Positions 30,968 through 39,093 are shown, counted from the first letter of the stretch. The stretch is 64,000 nucleotides of DNA from Brasilonema sennae CENA114 (GCF_006968745.1 NZ_CP030118.1:744001-808000); one strand, 5' to 3'. Made by a program: numbers and translations. The notes: generated from the sequence alone by a model not told the origin.

Positions 30968-31450
30968 AGAGACTCCTCTGCTAACTGTATAAGGTGGAAC
31001 AGCGTATATTCACTTATAATTTATGTAACACAAAACAGAAAAAAAAACAGTAATTTATATTATTCTCTGGTTATTTTTATTACTCTTTTTCTTTTTTTTG
31101 TTGAACTGCTGTTTGTTCTGTCTACTTTTTCAGCTTTTCCTACTTTTCCTGAACTTTAGAAATAAAAAACCGCTTGACCAGCTAGCTTAGGGTTAATGCA
31201 TTCAGAGTTCGTGGTGGATGATGTGGCTTCGTTAACTCATGAGCAAAACAAAGCGATACGGACAACAAGTCAGCAAGCGGGCTTATCGCAGCTCGTTGTT
31301 TAGAGTTAGTGATTGAGGCAGAGACTTATGAGTACACTACCATGTATTCAGAGTTTACAGAGACAATAACTTTAATAATTCTGCCGCTATTTGGGTTAAG
31401 GGTTGTTTGCTGTTGGTACATTAGAAAAACAGACTTCAGAAGATGCCCAT
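30968..31450. other. Gene-free AT-rich region
   Basis: About 480 bp upstream of both the PEP-CTERM-like gene and the Uma2 gene. It contains long T-rich runs (31050-31150) and a frame of about 25 codons at 31240, which I do not consider a gene. The flanking genes are divergent, so the region should contain their promoters. Confidence 0.4.
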
Positions 31451-32017
31451 ATGAGCCAGACTACGACTAACCAGGTACGCTGGACAACTGCTGATTTAGA
31501 GCTGTTCCCAGATAACGGCAAGCGCTATGAAATTGTAGACGGAGAGTTATTTGTGACACATGCACCACATTGGGAACATCAACAAGCTGCTGACAATATT
31601 TGTACAGAGTTGAAACTGTGGTCTCGCCAATCTGGTTTGGGAAAAGCTGTCACGGCAGCTGGTATTATTTTTACTGATGCTGATAACGTCATTCCTGATG
31701 TGGTGTGGATTAGCAATGAACGGCTAGCATTGGTGATAGATGATGCAGGACACCTCACTGCAGCACCAGAGTTAGTGGTTGAGGTACTTTCTCCTGGCGA
31801 CAACAACGAACGACGCGATAAACAAGTGAAGCTGAAGCTTTACGCTACTCAAGGCGTCCAAGAATACTGGATTGTTGATTGGCAGTTGCAGCAAATTCAG
31901 GTTTATCGACGGCAGCAAGCTACACTGGTGCTGGTAGCAACGTTAGTTATCAATGACGAATTAAGTTCACCACTCTTACCAAGGTTCACTTGTCCTATTG
32001 CCCGAATATTTAGTTAA
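31451..32017 (+). CDS. Uma2-family (DUF820) putative endonuclease
   Basis: A 188-residue member of the Uma2/DUF820 family, abundant in cyanobacteria and built on a restriction-endonuclease-like fold. Diagnostic pieces are YEIVDGELFVTHAPHWEHQ, VIPDVVWISNERL, PELVVEVLSPGDNNERRDKQ with the acidic residue and Lys-Lys of the PD-(D/E)XK core, and GVQEYWIVDW. The ATG at 31451 is chosen, and the longer frame from 31403 adds a non-family extension. Biological function of the family is unproven. Confidence 0.88.
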   Translation: MSQTTTNQVRWTTADLELFPDNGKRYEIVDGELFVTHAPHWEHQQAADNICTELKLWSRQSGLGKAVTAAGIIFTDADNVIPDVVWISNERLALVIDDAGHLTAAPELVVEVLSPGDNNERRDKQVKLKLYATQGVQEYWIVDWQLQQIQVYRRQQATLVLVATLVINDELSSPLLPRFTCPIARIFS

Positions 32018-32026
32018 ACAAAAGCA

Positions 32027-33070
32027 TTAATCATCAATTAACGCTTCCCTTAACACTTCACGGTGAATCAGCGCTCTATCGACTAAATACTGAATTTTTT
32101 CTGCTGACAATGGATCGCCATTGGCGTAATGTTCCATCCATGTTGTGCTAATGAAATTAGGATCATCTGGCAAATTAGCCAAATCCCAACCAGGCATATC
32201 CACATCTTCCATCAATCGATTTACCTTGGGATCGTAACTCAACGCAAAGCAGCGACAACCTTCACTTGCTGCCATAATCAAACTATGCAGGCGCATTCCA
32301 ATTGCCATTTCCACACCGCGAAACACTCCTTTTAAAAGTTCCGGTTCTTCCAAGCACAAAATTTTGCTAACATCTTTAAGTTGCGGTTGAATCGCTTGGG
32401 CGATCTCTAAATCTTCACTCTTTTGAAATGGCAACAATAATATAAAGGTTTGTGTGGCTTTTTGAAAATCAACCAGTGCGCGAGTTAGGTTAGCAAGGCG
32501 TGTTTGGGTTAACTGGGGGTGATTTCGCAAAGTCACCGCCACTCTGGGGGCGGGTAAATCCCAAAGTCCAGGAACTGGTTTGCTTTGTAGCGCCCAAACT
32601 GGATCAGGAGCTAAGATAAAAGGAATTTGCCAATCAGTGAGTAATGCAGCAGAAGCGCGATCGCGCACACTCACTTTTGTACAACCACCAAAATTTTGCT
32701 GTGCTAACCAACGCGTGACAGAACGCCTCAAAGGACCAATTCCTTGTCCCCAAGCAATGGTTTTTAAGCCCATTTTTTGAGCTAATGTCATGATTAGCCC
32801 ATAATAAAATGGACTCACGGCACTGGTTGTATCTTGAATTAAGCTACCACCACCCCAAATAAAGGCATCACAGGAGCGCAAAGCTTGTAGTACGGTGAAA
32901 GGTGCCATGCGATCGCACGCTTCCACACCATAGCGACTGTTAGTTTCTTCTGGATTGCCAGAGAGAACCACAGGTGTGACTGATGGTGGTAGCATCTGTA
33001 AAAGCGTTGCTAACAAAGCTTCGTCGCCACCATTTCCTTTACCGTAATATCCAGACAGTAGTACCCGCAT
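32027..33070 (-). CDS. csaB: Polysaccharide pyruvyl transferase CsaB
   Basis: A 347-residue enzyme of the CsaB/WcaK family that adds ketal pyruvate to cell-wall polysaccharide, creating the anchor for S-layer (SLH) proteins. It shows VLLSGYYGKGNGGDEALLAT at the start, FIWGGGSLIQDTTS near 90, KTIAWGQGIGPLR near 122, and AIGMRLHSLIMAASEGC near 255. Heterologous SLH-type porins are usual in cyanobacteria. None are encoded next to it here. Confidence 0.92.
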   Translation of the reverse strand: MRVLLSGYYGKGNGGDEALLATLLQMLPPSVTPVVLSGNPEETNSRYGVEACDRMAPFTVLQALRSCDAFIWGGGSLIQDTTSAVSPFYYGLIMTLAQKMGLKTIAWGQGIGPLRRSVTRWLAQQNFGGCTKVSVRDRASAALLTDWQIPFILAPDPVWALQSKPVPGLWDLPAPRVAVTLRNHPQLTQTRLANLTRALVDFQKATQTFILLLPFQKSEDLEIAQAIQPQLKDVSKILCLEEPELLKGVFRGVEMAIGMRLHSLIMAASEGCRCFALSYDPKVNRLMEDVDMPGWDLANLPDDPNFISTTWMEHYANGDPLSAEKIQYLVDRALIHREVLREALIDD

Positions 33071-33122
33071 TTTTCTTCTGATTTTTAATTTATGACTTTT
33101 GACTCTTGACTTTTTGACTTTT

Positions 33123-33470
33123 ATGAACGCTCTTTCGATTCCGACTTGGATTATTCACGTATCTAGTGTTATTGAGTGGATTGCCGCTATTTGGTTAATT
33201 TGGAAATACGGTGAAGTCACTGGTAACCGTACTTGGTGGGGATTGTCTTTTGCTATGTTACCTGCTCTGGTCAGCGCCATGTGTGCTTGCACTTGGCACT
33301 ATTTTGATAACCCAGAATCTCTAGAATGGTTGGTAACACTGCAAGCTAGTATGACTTTATTGGGTAATTTTACCCTTTGGGCTGCTGCAGTGTGGATTTG
33401 GCGTTCCACTAAGTCTGCCGAAACTGCAAATAATCCCATCTCCACCAAAACTATAGAATCAAAGCAATGA
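33123..33470 (+). CDS. DUF2499 membrane protein
   Basis: A 115-residue protein with three predicted membrane helices and the DUF2499 signature WIIHVSSVIEWIAAIWLIW, then NRTWWGLSFAMLPALVSAM. The family occurs in cyanobacteria and chloroplasts. Its stop overlaps the start of the next gene (ATGA), and the neighbour is the DUF3593 protein with which it is conserved as a pair. The ATG at 33123 is preferred to the in-frame ATG at 33099. A role in thylakoid or plastid-type membranes is inferred only from distribution. Confidence 0.85.
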   Translation: MNALSIPTWIIHVSSVIEWIAAIWLIWKYGEVTGNRTWWGLSFAMLPALVSAMCACTWHYFDNPESLEWLVTLQASMTLLGNFTLWAAAVWIWRSTKSAETANNPISTKTIESKQ

Positions 33471-33811
33471 TTTCAAAAGAAACCCTGTTTGCCCTTTCCC
33501 TGTTTCCCTACTTGGGTTTCTTGTGGTTTCTCAGCCGCAGTCCGCAAATGCCCCGTTTGGCACTGTATGGTTTCTACGGTACTCTTGTCTTTGTCGCCGT
33601 CACCATTCCAGCGGGGATTTATGCTCAAGTGCATTATGGAAAGTCTTTGGCAAATGTTGATTGGCTGCACGGAAGCGCAGAATTTTTCTTGACACTTGCT
33701 AATATTTTGGTTGTGCTGGGTTTTCGGCAAGCTATTATTCAGAAGCAGCAGGCAAACCCCTCTACTTCTGCCAAGCAGGATTTGTCATCTTCCACTCTTT
33801 CTCAGGAGTGA
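33467..33811 (+). CDS. DUF3593 membrane protein
   Basis: A 114-residue protein with about three hydrophobic helices and DUF3593 features (LSLFPYLGFLWFLSRSPQMP, then GFYGTLVFVAVTIPAGIYA and HGSAEFFLTLANILVVLGF). It is translationally coupled to the DUF2499 gene by a 4-bp overlap. The pair probably forms a membrane complex. Homologues occur across oxygenic phototrophs. The tail is rich in Ser/Gln and probably disordered. Confidence 0.85.
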   Translation: MISKETLFALSLFPYLGFLWFLSRSPQMPRLALYGFYGTLVFVAVTIPAGIYAQVHYGKSLANVDWLHGSAEFFLTLANILVVLGFRQAIIQKQQANPSTSAKQDLSSSTLSQE

Positions 33812-33888
33812 AATTGCCAAATCATCATTTTCATGAAACCTGAAAAGAACTGTAAGCGAAATTTTTTCAAAACCTGGAAAAATCATTC

Positions 33889-35067
33889 ATGTCATTGCAA
33901 ATATCTTTAGCAATTAAGTTTTTGTGCCGTTTTCTGTTGTGTATATCAGGCTGTGCAGTATTTTTAACTTTTGATAGTCTTTTTAGTTCATCTTCTAGTT
34001 TTGCTGCTGAAAAATTTGTGATCCGGTATGGATTTTTTGAGCAGTCACTTCCTGTGGAAGATTTACGTACGTATGCCGAAACTCAGCAGGTTTCTTCCGA
34101 ACTCAAATCTTTCCTGAATTACTTGGATCCTAAACAGCAACAGATGTTACAACAGGCTCTTCAGGTAAAAATGTCTCTTGATATTGTGGCTGTGGATAAG
34201 CTACTAGACACACAACTTGGCAAAAGACTTTTAGCTGTGGTTTCCAAGGGCATTGCACGTCGTGATCAAGCTGGAATACAGGCATTAAGAGCTGCTGTTA
34301 TCCTGGGAACAAATTCAAAAGAAGGTCTTGGAATCATCAGCTTTCTAGAAGCCTATCCCAGTGACAAACTAGTCGTGGATGTGCCTGCAGCATTAGAAAT
34401 TATGAAGAAATCCAATTTTTCTTCAAATTCACCTAATGTACCACCAAAAGATAATCTCAGTTCTACACCTATATGGCAAATCGAAACCCAGTATCAGATA
34501 CTAGCAAGCCAAGGTAAGCAATTCTCAGGTTGCTTATTTGGAGATTCTGTTTCTGCTGAACTCGGGAATTCTCTTGGTGAGGGGACTTTTAATTTTGCCT
34601 TAAATGGATTGAGTGCAATTTCGTTAGTTGAACAACTGAAACTTTTAGCTCCTGCTAATGTGAAGTGCCAAAAAACTATAATTGCTATTGGTGGAAATGA
34701 TGCTTGGTATGGACTTAGCAATGAGTTATTTACCGAAAAACTCAAAGAAGCTATTTCCTTAGTCAGAGCAATGGGAACTAAAGAAATTTTTCTGATTCCT
34801 GCTTTCTACTCAACAGTTGCTGCGAGTATTGATCCGAGTGTCTCAGCCCCATTGGCTAAAGTGGAAGAAATAAATACTGTGATGAATCAAGTTGCAACAA
34901 CAGAAAATGTGCCAGTTGAATCATCCGGTGTACAACCTTTATATGAAAATAATGTTTTAAAAGACAATTTAACGAGTGATGGCGACCATCTCAATGCTGA
35001 AGGTATAAAGATTTATCGAAAAGCGTTATTAGATATATTAGGGACTGGTTCGCCGAAGAAAAATTGA
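33889..35067 (+). CDS. Secreted DUF1400-SGNH hydrolase fusion
   Basis: A 392-residue protein. A signal peptide (FLLCISGCAVFLTFDSLF, then SSFAAEKF) leads into a DUF1400 domain of about residues 45-180, which in cyanobacteria usually precedes an alpha/beta hydrolase. Here the catalytic part is an SGNH/GDSL hydrolase: LFGDSVSAELG (Ser), LNGLSAI (Gly), IAIGGNDAWYGL (Asn) and SDGDHLNAEG (Asp-His). It may deacylate an envelope lipid or polysaccharide. It lies just outside the transposon, 107 bp from its duplicated target site. Confidence 0.87.
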   Translation: MSLQISLAIKFLCRFLLCISGCAVFLTFDSLFSSSSSFAAEKFVIRYGFFEQSLPVEDLRTYAETQQVSSELKSFLNYLDPKQQQMLQQALQVKMSLDIVAVDKLLDTQLGKRLLAVVSKGIARRDQAGIQALRAAVILGTNSKEGLGIISFLEAYPSDKLVVDVPAALEIMKKSNFSSNSPNVPPKDNLSSTPIWQIETQYQILASQGKQFSGCLFGDSVSAELGNSLGEGTFNFALNGLSAISLVEQLKLLAPANVKCQKTIIAIGGNDAWYGLSNELFTEKLKEAISLVRAMGTKEIFLIPAFYSTVAASIDPSVSAPLAKVEEINTVMNQVATTENVPVESSGVQPLYENNVLKDNLTSDGDHLNAEGIKIYRKALLDILGTGSPKKN

Positions 35068-35174
35068 CTTGGGGAAGTCACGCATTCAATCGTTACACCA
35101 TCTTTTGCCAGACGTACTTAGGGATGTAAATAGACATCGCACAATTTTCAAGCAGCGGGGTAGTTGGTTGTACA

Positions 35175-35179
35175 CAACT
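35175..35179. repeat. Target-site duplication, left copy (CAACT)
   Basis: These five bases directly precede the TGTACA terminus at 35180. The same five bases follow the other TGTACA terminus at 43662-43666. Five-base duplications are what Tn7-like and V-K CAST transposases generate. Confidence 0.92.
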
Positions 35180-35430
35180 TGTACATTAACTAATTATTTG
35201 TCAATTTAACAAAATATTGTCACATAACGTGCAAATAACTGAAATCCTGCTGTAATCAAGGTTATGGCAGGTTTTTGATTATTAGACTTCTCACAACCTC
35301 TGTTAATCCCGATTAACAAATTAAATGTCTAATAGCCGAATTTTAACAATTTAACTGTCACTTTACAGGGACAAGAAAAATTACCGAGTTTTGGAAAACT
35401 TAACAGATTAAATGTCACTCTGCATAGTCT
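35180..35430. repeat. tnsB-side transposon end with TnsB-site-like repeats
   Basis: The terminus TGTACATTAACTAATTATTT continues into TGTCA, matching the opposite end at 22 of the first 24 bases or better. Further copies of the pattern AACA-(n)-ATT-(n)-TGTCAC occur near 35206-35222, 35318-35332, 35346-35361 and 35402-35417. These are likely TnsB binding sites. In the ShCAST convention as I recall it, this is the right end (RE). Confidence 0.85.
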
Positions 35431-35470
35431 GCGTAGTTATAATATACATATGTGTTTCAATTAAACAAAT

Positions 35471-36376
35471 ATGTATATGCAGGAAGCTCCTTCTTCTAAA
35501 ACACCTGCAAACTCAAATAGCACTCTCACCGAAGCAAATGTCATTGTGTCGGAACTTTCGGATGAGGCGAAGTTGAAAATGGAGGTGATTCAAAGTTTGC
35601 TCTCAGCAGGCGATCGCACTACATACGCTGAACGGCTCAAGGAAGCAGCAGAAAAACTTGGCAAATCAGTACGCACAGTTAGGCGTCTAATTGATAAGTG
35701 GGAGCAAGAAGGTTTAGTTGGGCTAGTTCAAGGTCAACGAGCTGACAAAGGAAAGCACCGAGTCGATGAAAACTGGCAAGAGTTTATTTTGAAGACCTAT
35801 AAGGAGGGTAATAAAGGCAGTAAAAGAATGACTCGCCAACAGGTAGCCGTTAGAGTTAAGGCGAGAGCAGATGAACTAGGGGTGAAGCCTCCTTCCCACA
35901 TGACGGTCTACCGTGTTTTGAAACCCTTAATTGATAAGGAGGAGAAAGCTAAAAGTATTCGCTCTCCCGGTTGGCGTGGTTCGCGGCTATCAGTGAAAAC
36001 CCGTGATGGGAAAGATTTACAAGTAGAACATAGTAACCAAGTTTGGCAATGCGACCACACCCTAGTTGATGTTTTATTAGTAGACAGCTCAGGCAAAATT
36101 CTTAGTCGTCCTTGGTTAACAACGGTTATTGATAGTTATTCGCGCTGCATTATGGGGATTAACTTGGGCTACGATGCACCAAGTTCGACTGTTGTGGCTT
36201 TAGCGCTGCGTCATGCAATTTTGCCCAAGCAATATAGTTCAGAATATGCACTTAATGAAGAATGGGGTACTTCTGGTTTGCCGCAACATTTTTATACGGA
36301 TGGGGGTACCGTTTTGGGAAAATGTCGGGGGAAGATTTTAAGCGGACGGTGGATATTTGGGAGAAGCAAATTTTAA
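35471..36376 (+). pseudogene. tnsB: tnsB (DDE transposase), truncated by deletion
   Basis: Residues 1 to about 279 match V-K TnsB: DNA-binding helices (LGKSVRTVRRLIDKWEQEGL), a spacer helix region and an RNase H-like core with the first Asp in QCDHTLVDVLLVD and the second in HFYTDGG. Immediately after HFYTDGG the frame runs out of phase into tnsC, giving a 22-residue tail before a stop at 36376. The third catalytic acid (Glu in the SEGG...ER region of intact TnsB) and the C-terminal TnsC-interacting region are gone. It might still bind ends, but cannot catalyse strand transfer. Confidence 0.92.
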
Positions 36377-36558
36377 AGTTACCAGTTGCTTCCAATCTTT
36401 CGAGTAAGACGATGTTGAAGACTTTGGGAGAAGCGACGGGTGGCTATATCGGTTTGATGGATATGATTTTGCGAGAGTCTGCGATTCGGGCTTTGAAAAA
36501 CGGACTACAAAAGATTGACTTAGAAACTTTGAAGGAAGTTGCTACTGAATATAAGTGA
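36304..36558 (+). pseudogene. tnsC: tnsC remnant (C-terminal third only)
   Basis: The reading frame from about GYRFGKMSGEDFKRTVDIWE onwards corresponds to the C-terminal region of V-K TnsC (LPVASNLSSKTMLKTLGEAT, GGYIGLMDMILRESAIRAL). Walker A, Walker B and sensor segments of this AAA+ regulator are missing. Upstream in-frame codons derive from tnsB read out of phase. Without the ATPase core the protein could not form the filament that bridges Cas12k/TniQ and TnsB. The tniQ ATG overlaps its stop (TGATG). Confidence 0.9.
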
Positions 36559-37061
36559 TGGAAGCGGAAGATATTAAACCCTGGTTGTTTCAAGTTGAAC
36601 CATTGGAAGGGGAAAGTTTGAGTCATTTTTTGGGACGCTTTCGACGGGCAAATGAATTAACGCCTACTGGGTTAGGTAAAGCTGCGGGACTTGGGGGAGC
36701 GATCGCACGTTGGGAAAAGTTTCGCTTTAATCCTCCTCCTTCTCGTCAGCAGTTGGAGGCGTTAGCTACTGTGGTGGGGGTTGATGCCGATAGGTTAGAG
36801 CAGATGTTGCCACCTGCTGGAGTGGGGATGAAAATAGAGCCAATTCGGTTGTGTGCGGCTTGTTATGCCCAGTCACCTTGTCATAAAATTAAGTGGCAGT
36901 TTAAGGTGACGCAGGGATGCGCGAGCCACAATTTAAGCTTGCTGTCTGAGTGTCCTAACTGCGGGGCAAGGTTTAAGGTTCCGGCGTTGTGGATGGATGG
37001 ATGGTGTCACCGGTGTTTTCTGAACTTTGTTGAGATGGTTGGATATCAAAAGCTCGTTTGA
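36558..37061 (+). CDS. tniQ: TniQ-family target-selection protein
   Basis: A 167-residue short TniQ, the size expected in V-K CASTs, where it links Cas12k-bound target DNA to TnsC. It has an N-terminal TniQ helical domain (PLEGESLSHFLGRFRRANEL) and paired zinc-finger cysteines (LCAACYAQSPCHK, then CPNCGARF and CHRCF). All Cys pairs look intact and there are no internal stops, so the gene survived the neighbouring deletion. The ATG at 36558 overlaps the tnsC stop. The GTG at 36555 is a less likely start. Confidence 0.94.
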   Translation: MEAEDIKPWLFQVEPLEGESLSHFLGRFRRANELTPTGLGKAAGLGGAIARWEKFRFNPPPSRQQLEALATVVGVDADRLEQMLPPAGVGMKIEPIRLCAACYAQSPCHKIKWQFKVTQGCASHNLSLLSECPNCGARFKVPALWMDGWCHRCFLNFVEMVGYQKLV

Positions 37062-37070
37062 GAACCCATT

Positions 37071-37583
37071 CTATGCTGGTACAGCTTTTGCCCTTTCTTT
37101 AAAGCTTTGAAAGTCTATTACTCTTGAATTTTGAGCCGCTTCCCAAATGTCCTTAACAATATCGATCAATGGTGGTATTACCAGTAAAACATACTGACCT
37201 ATTCCCTTATTTTTTTTGCTGGCAACTTTTAAAGCTGTAGGCATATTAGCGCCAAAGTCAGACCAGTCTTGCTCTATCCAAAAGACTTCATCTTCGACAA
37301 CAACTAACTGTTTATTTCTCAACCTGTTGTCGTATTCACTTTGGTCTAAAAATTCGATTATTTTTCTGACTGTCTGCAAAGAGACATCTTCTTGTCTTAA
37401 ATTTCGGATAGCACGAATTTCTAAAAGCTGCTCCCAACTAAAAACCACAGTAGGTCTTCCGCTGTTCGTTCCATATCTGTAAGGAATAATTAGACCTACT
37501 TTTTCTAGATAAGCAAGTCGGCTAGATGTGCAGCCTGTCAACTGCATTGTCTCTTTTCTTGTGAAACCCATCATCTGGCTCAT
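37071..37583 (-). CDS. MerR-type regulator, CAST-borne
   Basis: A 170-residue protein with an N-terminal winged HTH (MMGFTRKETMQLTGCTSSRL, YLEKVGLIIPYRYG) and a helical middle (QTVRKIIEFLDQ). A C-terminal half of unknown ligand function follows. It lacks the Cys residues of metal-sensing MerR proteins. It ends 10 bp from tniQ, tail to tail, and diverges from the small gene at 37790. It is distinct from the CvkR-like gene at 38566 and may be an additional regulator of the element or a cargo gene. Confidence 0.8.
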   Translation of the reverse strand: MSQMMGFTRKETMQLTGCTSSRLAYLEKVGLIIPYRYGTNSGRPTVVFSWEQLLEIRAIRNLRQEDVSLQTVRKIIEFLDQSEYDNRLRNKQLVVVEDEVFWIEQDWSDFGANMPTALKVASKKNKGIGQYVLLVIPPLIDIVKDIWEAAQNSRVIDFQSFKERAKAVPA

Positions 37584-37789
37584 AGCAGCTTGCCTTCCCC
37601 TTGCTTTCTAGAATTTAGTTTTTAACCTCCATAGGTTTTAGCTAGTCTCATATTGTACCAAATTCTTGAAATTATCTAAAACTTAATATTTCTTAACTAC
37701 CTTTTTGACAACTATATTCTACAAAATAGCCATTTTTGTAGAACACAGTGTTAGTATTGAGTCGTATTTCTAGAAAGGAGGTTTTTTTA

Positions 37790-37975
37790 ATGGACGACAA
37801 ACTGTATAAACCTGGTGATAAAACTCCTACCAGTGGACAGTACGAAGTAACTGGTCCGCGTGGTGGTAGTAAGGGGCATGAGATTACCTCCACGCAAGGT
37901 AATCCACTACCCCCTACTCCAGAAGCTAACCAGCGGTACAGACTAGTTGATCCAACTAAACACAAGAACCAGTAA
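37790..37975 (+). CDS. Small YjzC-like protein
   Basis: A 61-residue protein (MDDKLYKPGDKTPTSGQYEV, then GPRGG and EANQRYRLVDPTKH). The pattern PGxKxPxSGQYE...GPRGG is that of the short YjzC-like family, of unknown function. A perfect AGAAAGGAGGT box lies 8 bp ahead of the ATG at 37790, which decides the start. It appears to be CAST cargo. The same strand continues to a terminator-like hairpin at 38002. Confidence 0.75.
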   Translation: MDDKLYKPGDKTPTSGQYEVTGPRGGSKGHEITSTQGNPLPPTPEANQRYRLVDPTKHKNQ

Positions 37976-38001
37976 GCTCTACGGGCTGTCCTGATTCACT
38001 G

Positions 38002-38038
38002 CTAAAGGCTCATCAGTTAGCGGCTGGTGAGCCTTTAG
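38002..38038. terminator. Hairpin between convergent cargo genes
   Basis: CTAAAGGCTCATCAG pairs with CTGGTGAGCCTTTAG (one G-T type mismatch) around a 7-base loop. It lies between the YjzC-like gene and the convergent hsdS fragment and could terminate both. Confidence 0.6.
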
Positions 38039-38052
38039 TCTACTTTAGCTAA

Positions 38053-38310
38053 TCAGAACTCTCCTTTAAATGCTTTATCAAGTATGGAAGGTAGCAGTGA
38101 ATCAAGTTCTTTCATAGCTTCTTCTCTCAGTCGTTTTATTGTGTCTACCTTGGCTTGAAGTTCATCAAGGTAGGCGACGATGCGGCGTTGTTCCGGGATA
38201 GGTGGGACTGGAATTTTGAAATTTAAAAGCTTTAGCGTTTCTAGTTTCCGTGTATCATGTGTAGACTTTTCTACTAGTTCCAGAAGTAAGTCATTTAGGG
38301 AGATCCAAAT
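38053..38310 (-). pseudogene. hsdS 3' fragment (type I restriction specificity subunit)
   Basis: The translated segment FKIPVPPIPEQRRIVAYLDE, then LQAKVDTIKRLREEAMKELDSLLPSILDKAF, is the C-terminal conserved region of HsdS subunits (IPxPPxxEQRRIV followed by a coiled coil). Both target-recognition domains and the N-terminus are missing. The upstream end runs into a 100-bp inverted-repeat element at 38311. It is probably the remnant of a type I restriction-modification cargo module, with no hsdM or hsdR nearby. Confidence 0.85.
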
Positions 38311-38410
38311 AAAAAAATACCCAACCTTCAATAACTAGTTGGTGTACGAGTTGGCGCGTGGAGGTCGTCAAGCGCCCGAAGGGCGTAGGACTTGCGTTGG
38401 GTATTTTTTT
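38311..38410. repeat. 100-bp element with 15-bp perfect terminal inverted repeats
   Basis: AAAAAAATACCCAAC at 38311-38325 is exactly complementary to 38396-38410. The 70 bases between include a smaller hairpin (gcgcccgaagggcg). It abuts the truncated hsdS fragment. It could be a miniature inserted element or a large bidirectional terminator, given the A and T tracts at the outer edges. Confidence 0.65.
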
Positions 38411-38565
38411 TCTTGTAAGTGCCTTAACCCTCAAAGAACACAGCATAAGTATAAAGAGGATTACCAAAGTAACGATAAGTGTCAACGTTATCATCCCGTA
38501 GCGGTTGTGTCTCCCACCCCGCGTCCTCTAACTTTGGCTCAACATACTTACGACAGGTATTAGCT

Positions 38566-39024
38566 TCATTGCTCATAGTTATTTACTTCGCTGCAAGATT
38601 TTCGCTCCTTAACCGCCAACTGCTGATAAATTACGTCCAACCATACAGGAATCACAGATTTACCTTCATCTAGAGATGTGATCGCCTTTTCTCGGTCAAA
38701 CTCCATAAGTAAAAGCGTTCGTTTTTTCCCATCCCATAGCAACATAAAACGCCTTCCCTTACCTGAATTAAACAAATCCGGCTCTTGGTCTTTCAGCTTT
38801 TTAAGGGTTTCACTGGCTAGTTCAAAACTTAACCCCGTAGACAGTAAATATGCCATTGCTGCCAGTTCAACTATATTAGCTTTTGAGTAATAAATACTAC
38901 GCCCTGTTCCCGTCTCACTGATAACGGGAACAACGACACCCTTTTCACGCCAGTACTGGAGTTGACGCAAGGTGCAGCCTGTGATTTCAGCCGCCTGTTT
39001 ACTCGTAAAAAACGTTTCTTGCAT
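38566..39024 (-). CDS. cvkR: CvkR-type MerR repressor of the V-K CAST
   Basis: A 152-residue MerR-like protein (MQETFFTSKQAAEITGCTLR, then QYWREKGVVVPV) with a truncated effector part. It is divergent from cas12k with 69 bp between start codons, the arrangement described for CvkR in Anabaena, which represses cas12k and tracrRNA transcription. The ATG at 39024 is used, and a longer frame to 39054 would cross the operator region. Intact, with no frameshift. Two ACAT-nn-ATGT palindromes in the shared promoter are candidate binding sites. Confidence 0.88.
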   Translation of the reverse strand: MQETFFTSKQAAEITGCTLRQLQYWREKGVVVPVISETGTGRSIYYSKANIVELAAMAYLLSTGLSFELASETLKKLKDQEPDLFNSGKGRRFMLLWDGKKRTLLLMEFDREKAITSLDEGKSVIPVWLDVIYQQLAVKERKSCSEVNNYEQ

Positions 39025-39054
39025 GAAATCATTGTAGACACAGCGGCGAATCAA

Positions 39055-39083
39055 ACATTTATGTTATTAGTGTACATATATGT
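39055..39083. promoter_or_regulatory. Tandem ACAT-nn-ATGT palindromes between cvkR and cas12k
   Basis: ACATTTATGT (39055-39064) and ACATATATGT (39074-39083) lie 19 bp apart centre to centre, just upstream of cas12k. They resemble the ACAT-N-ATGT type motif I recall for Anabaena CvkR, but with two central bases. Similar palindromic sequence (ACATATGT and ACAAATATGT) precedes tnsB at about 35447-35473. Confidence 0.6.
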
Positions 39084-39093
39084 TAGTAAGCGT

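Noticed and set aside
35180..35185. Taking the tnsB side as the end nearest the target tRNA
   Set aside because: The guide match, PAM spacing and tRNA are all on the CRISPR side, and the ShCAST left end as I recall it also carries the degenerate repeat. The tnsB side is therefore the distal end.
36262..36303. N-terminal part of the tnsC frame (MGYFWFAATFLYG)
   Set aside because: It is tnsB sequence read out of phase. Only the region from about 36304 is tnsC-related.
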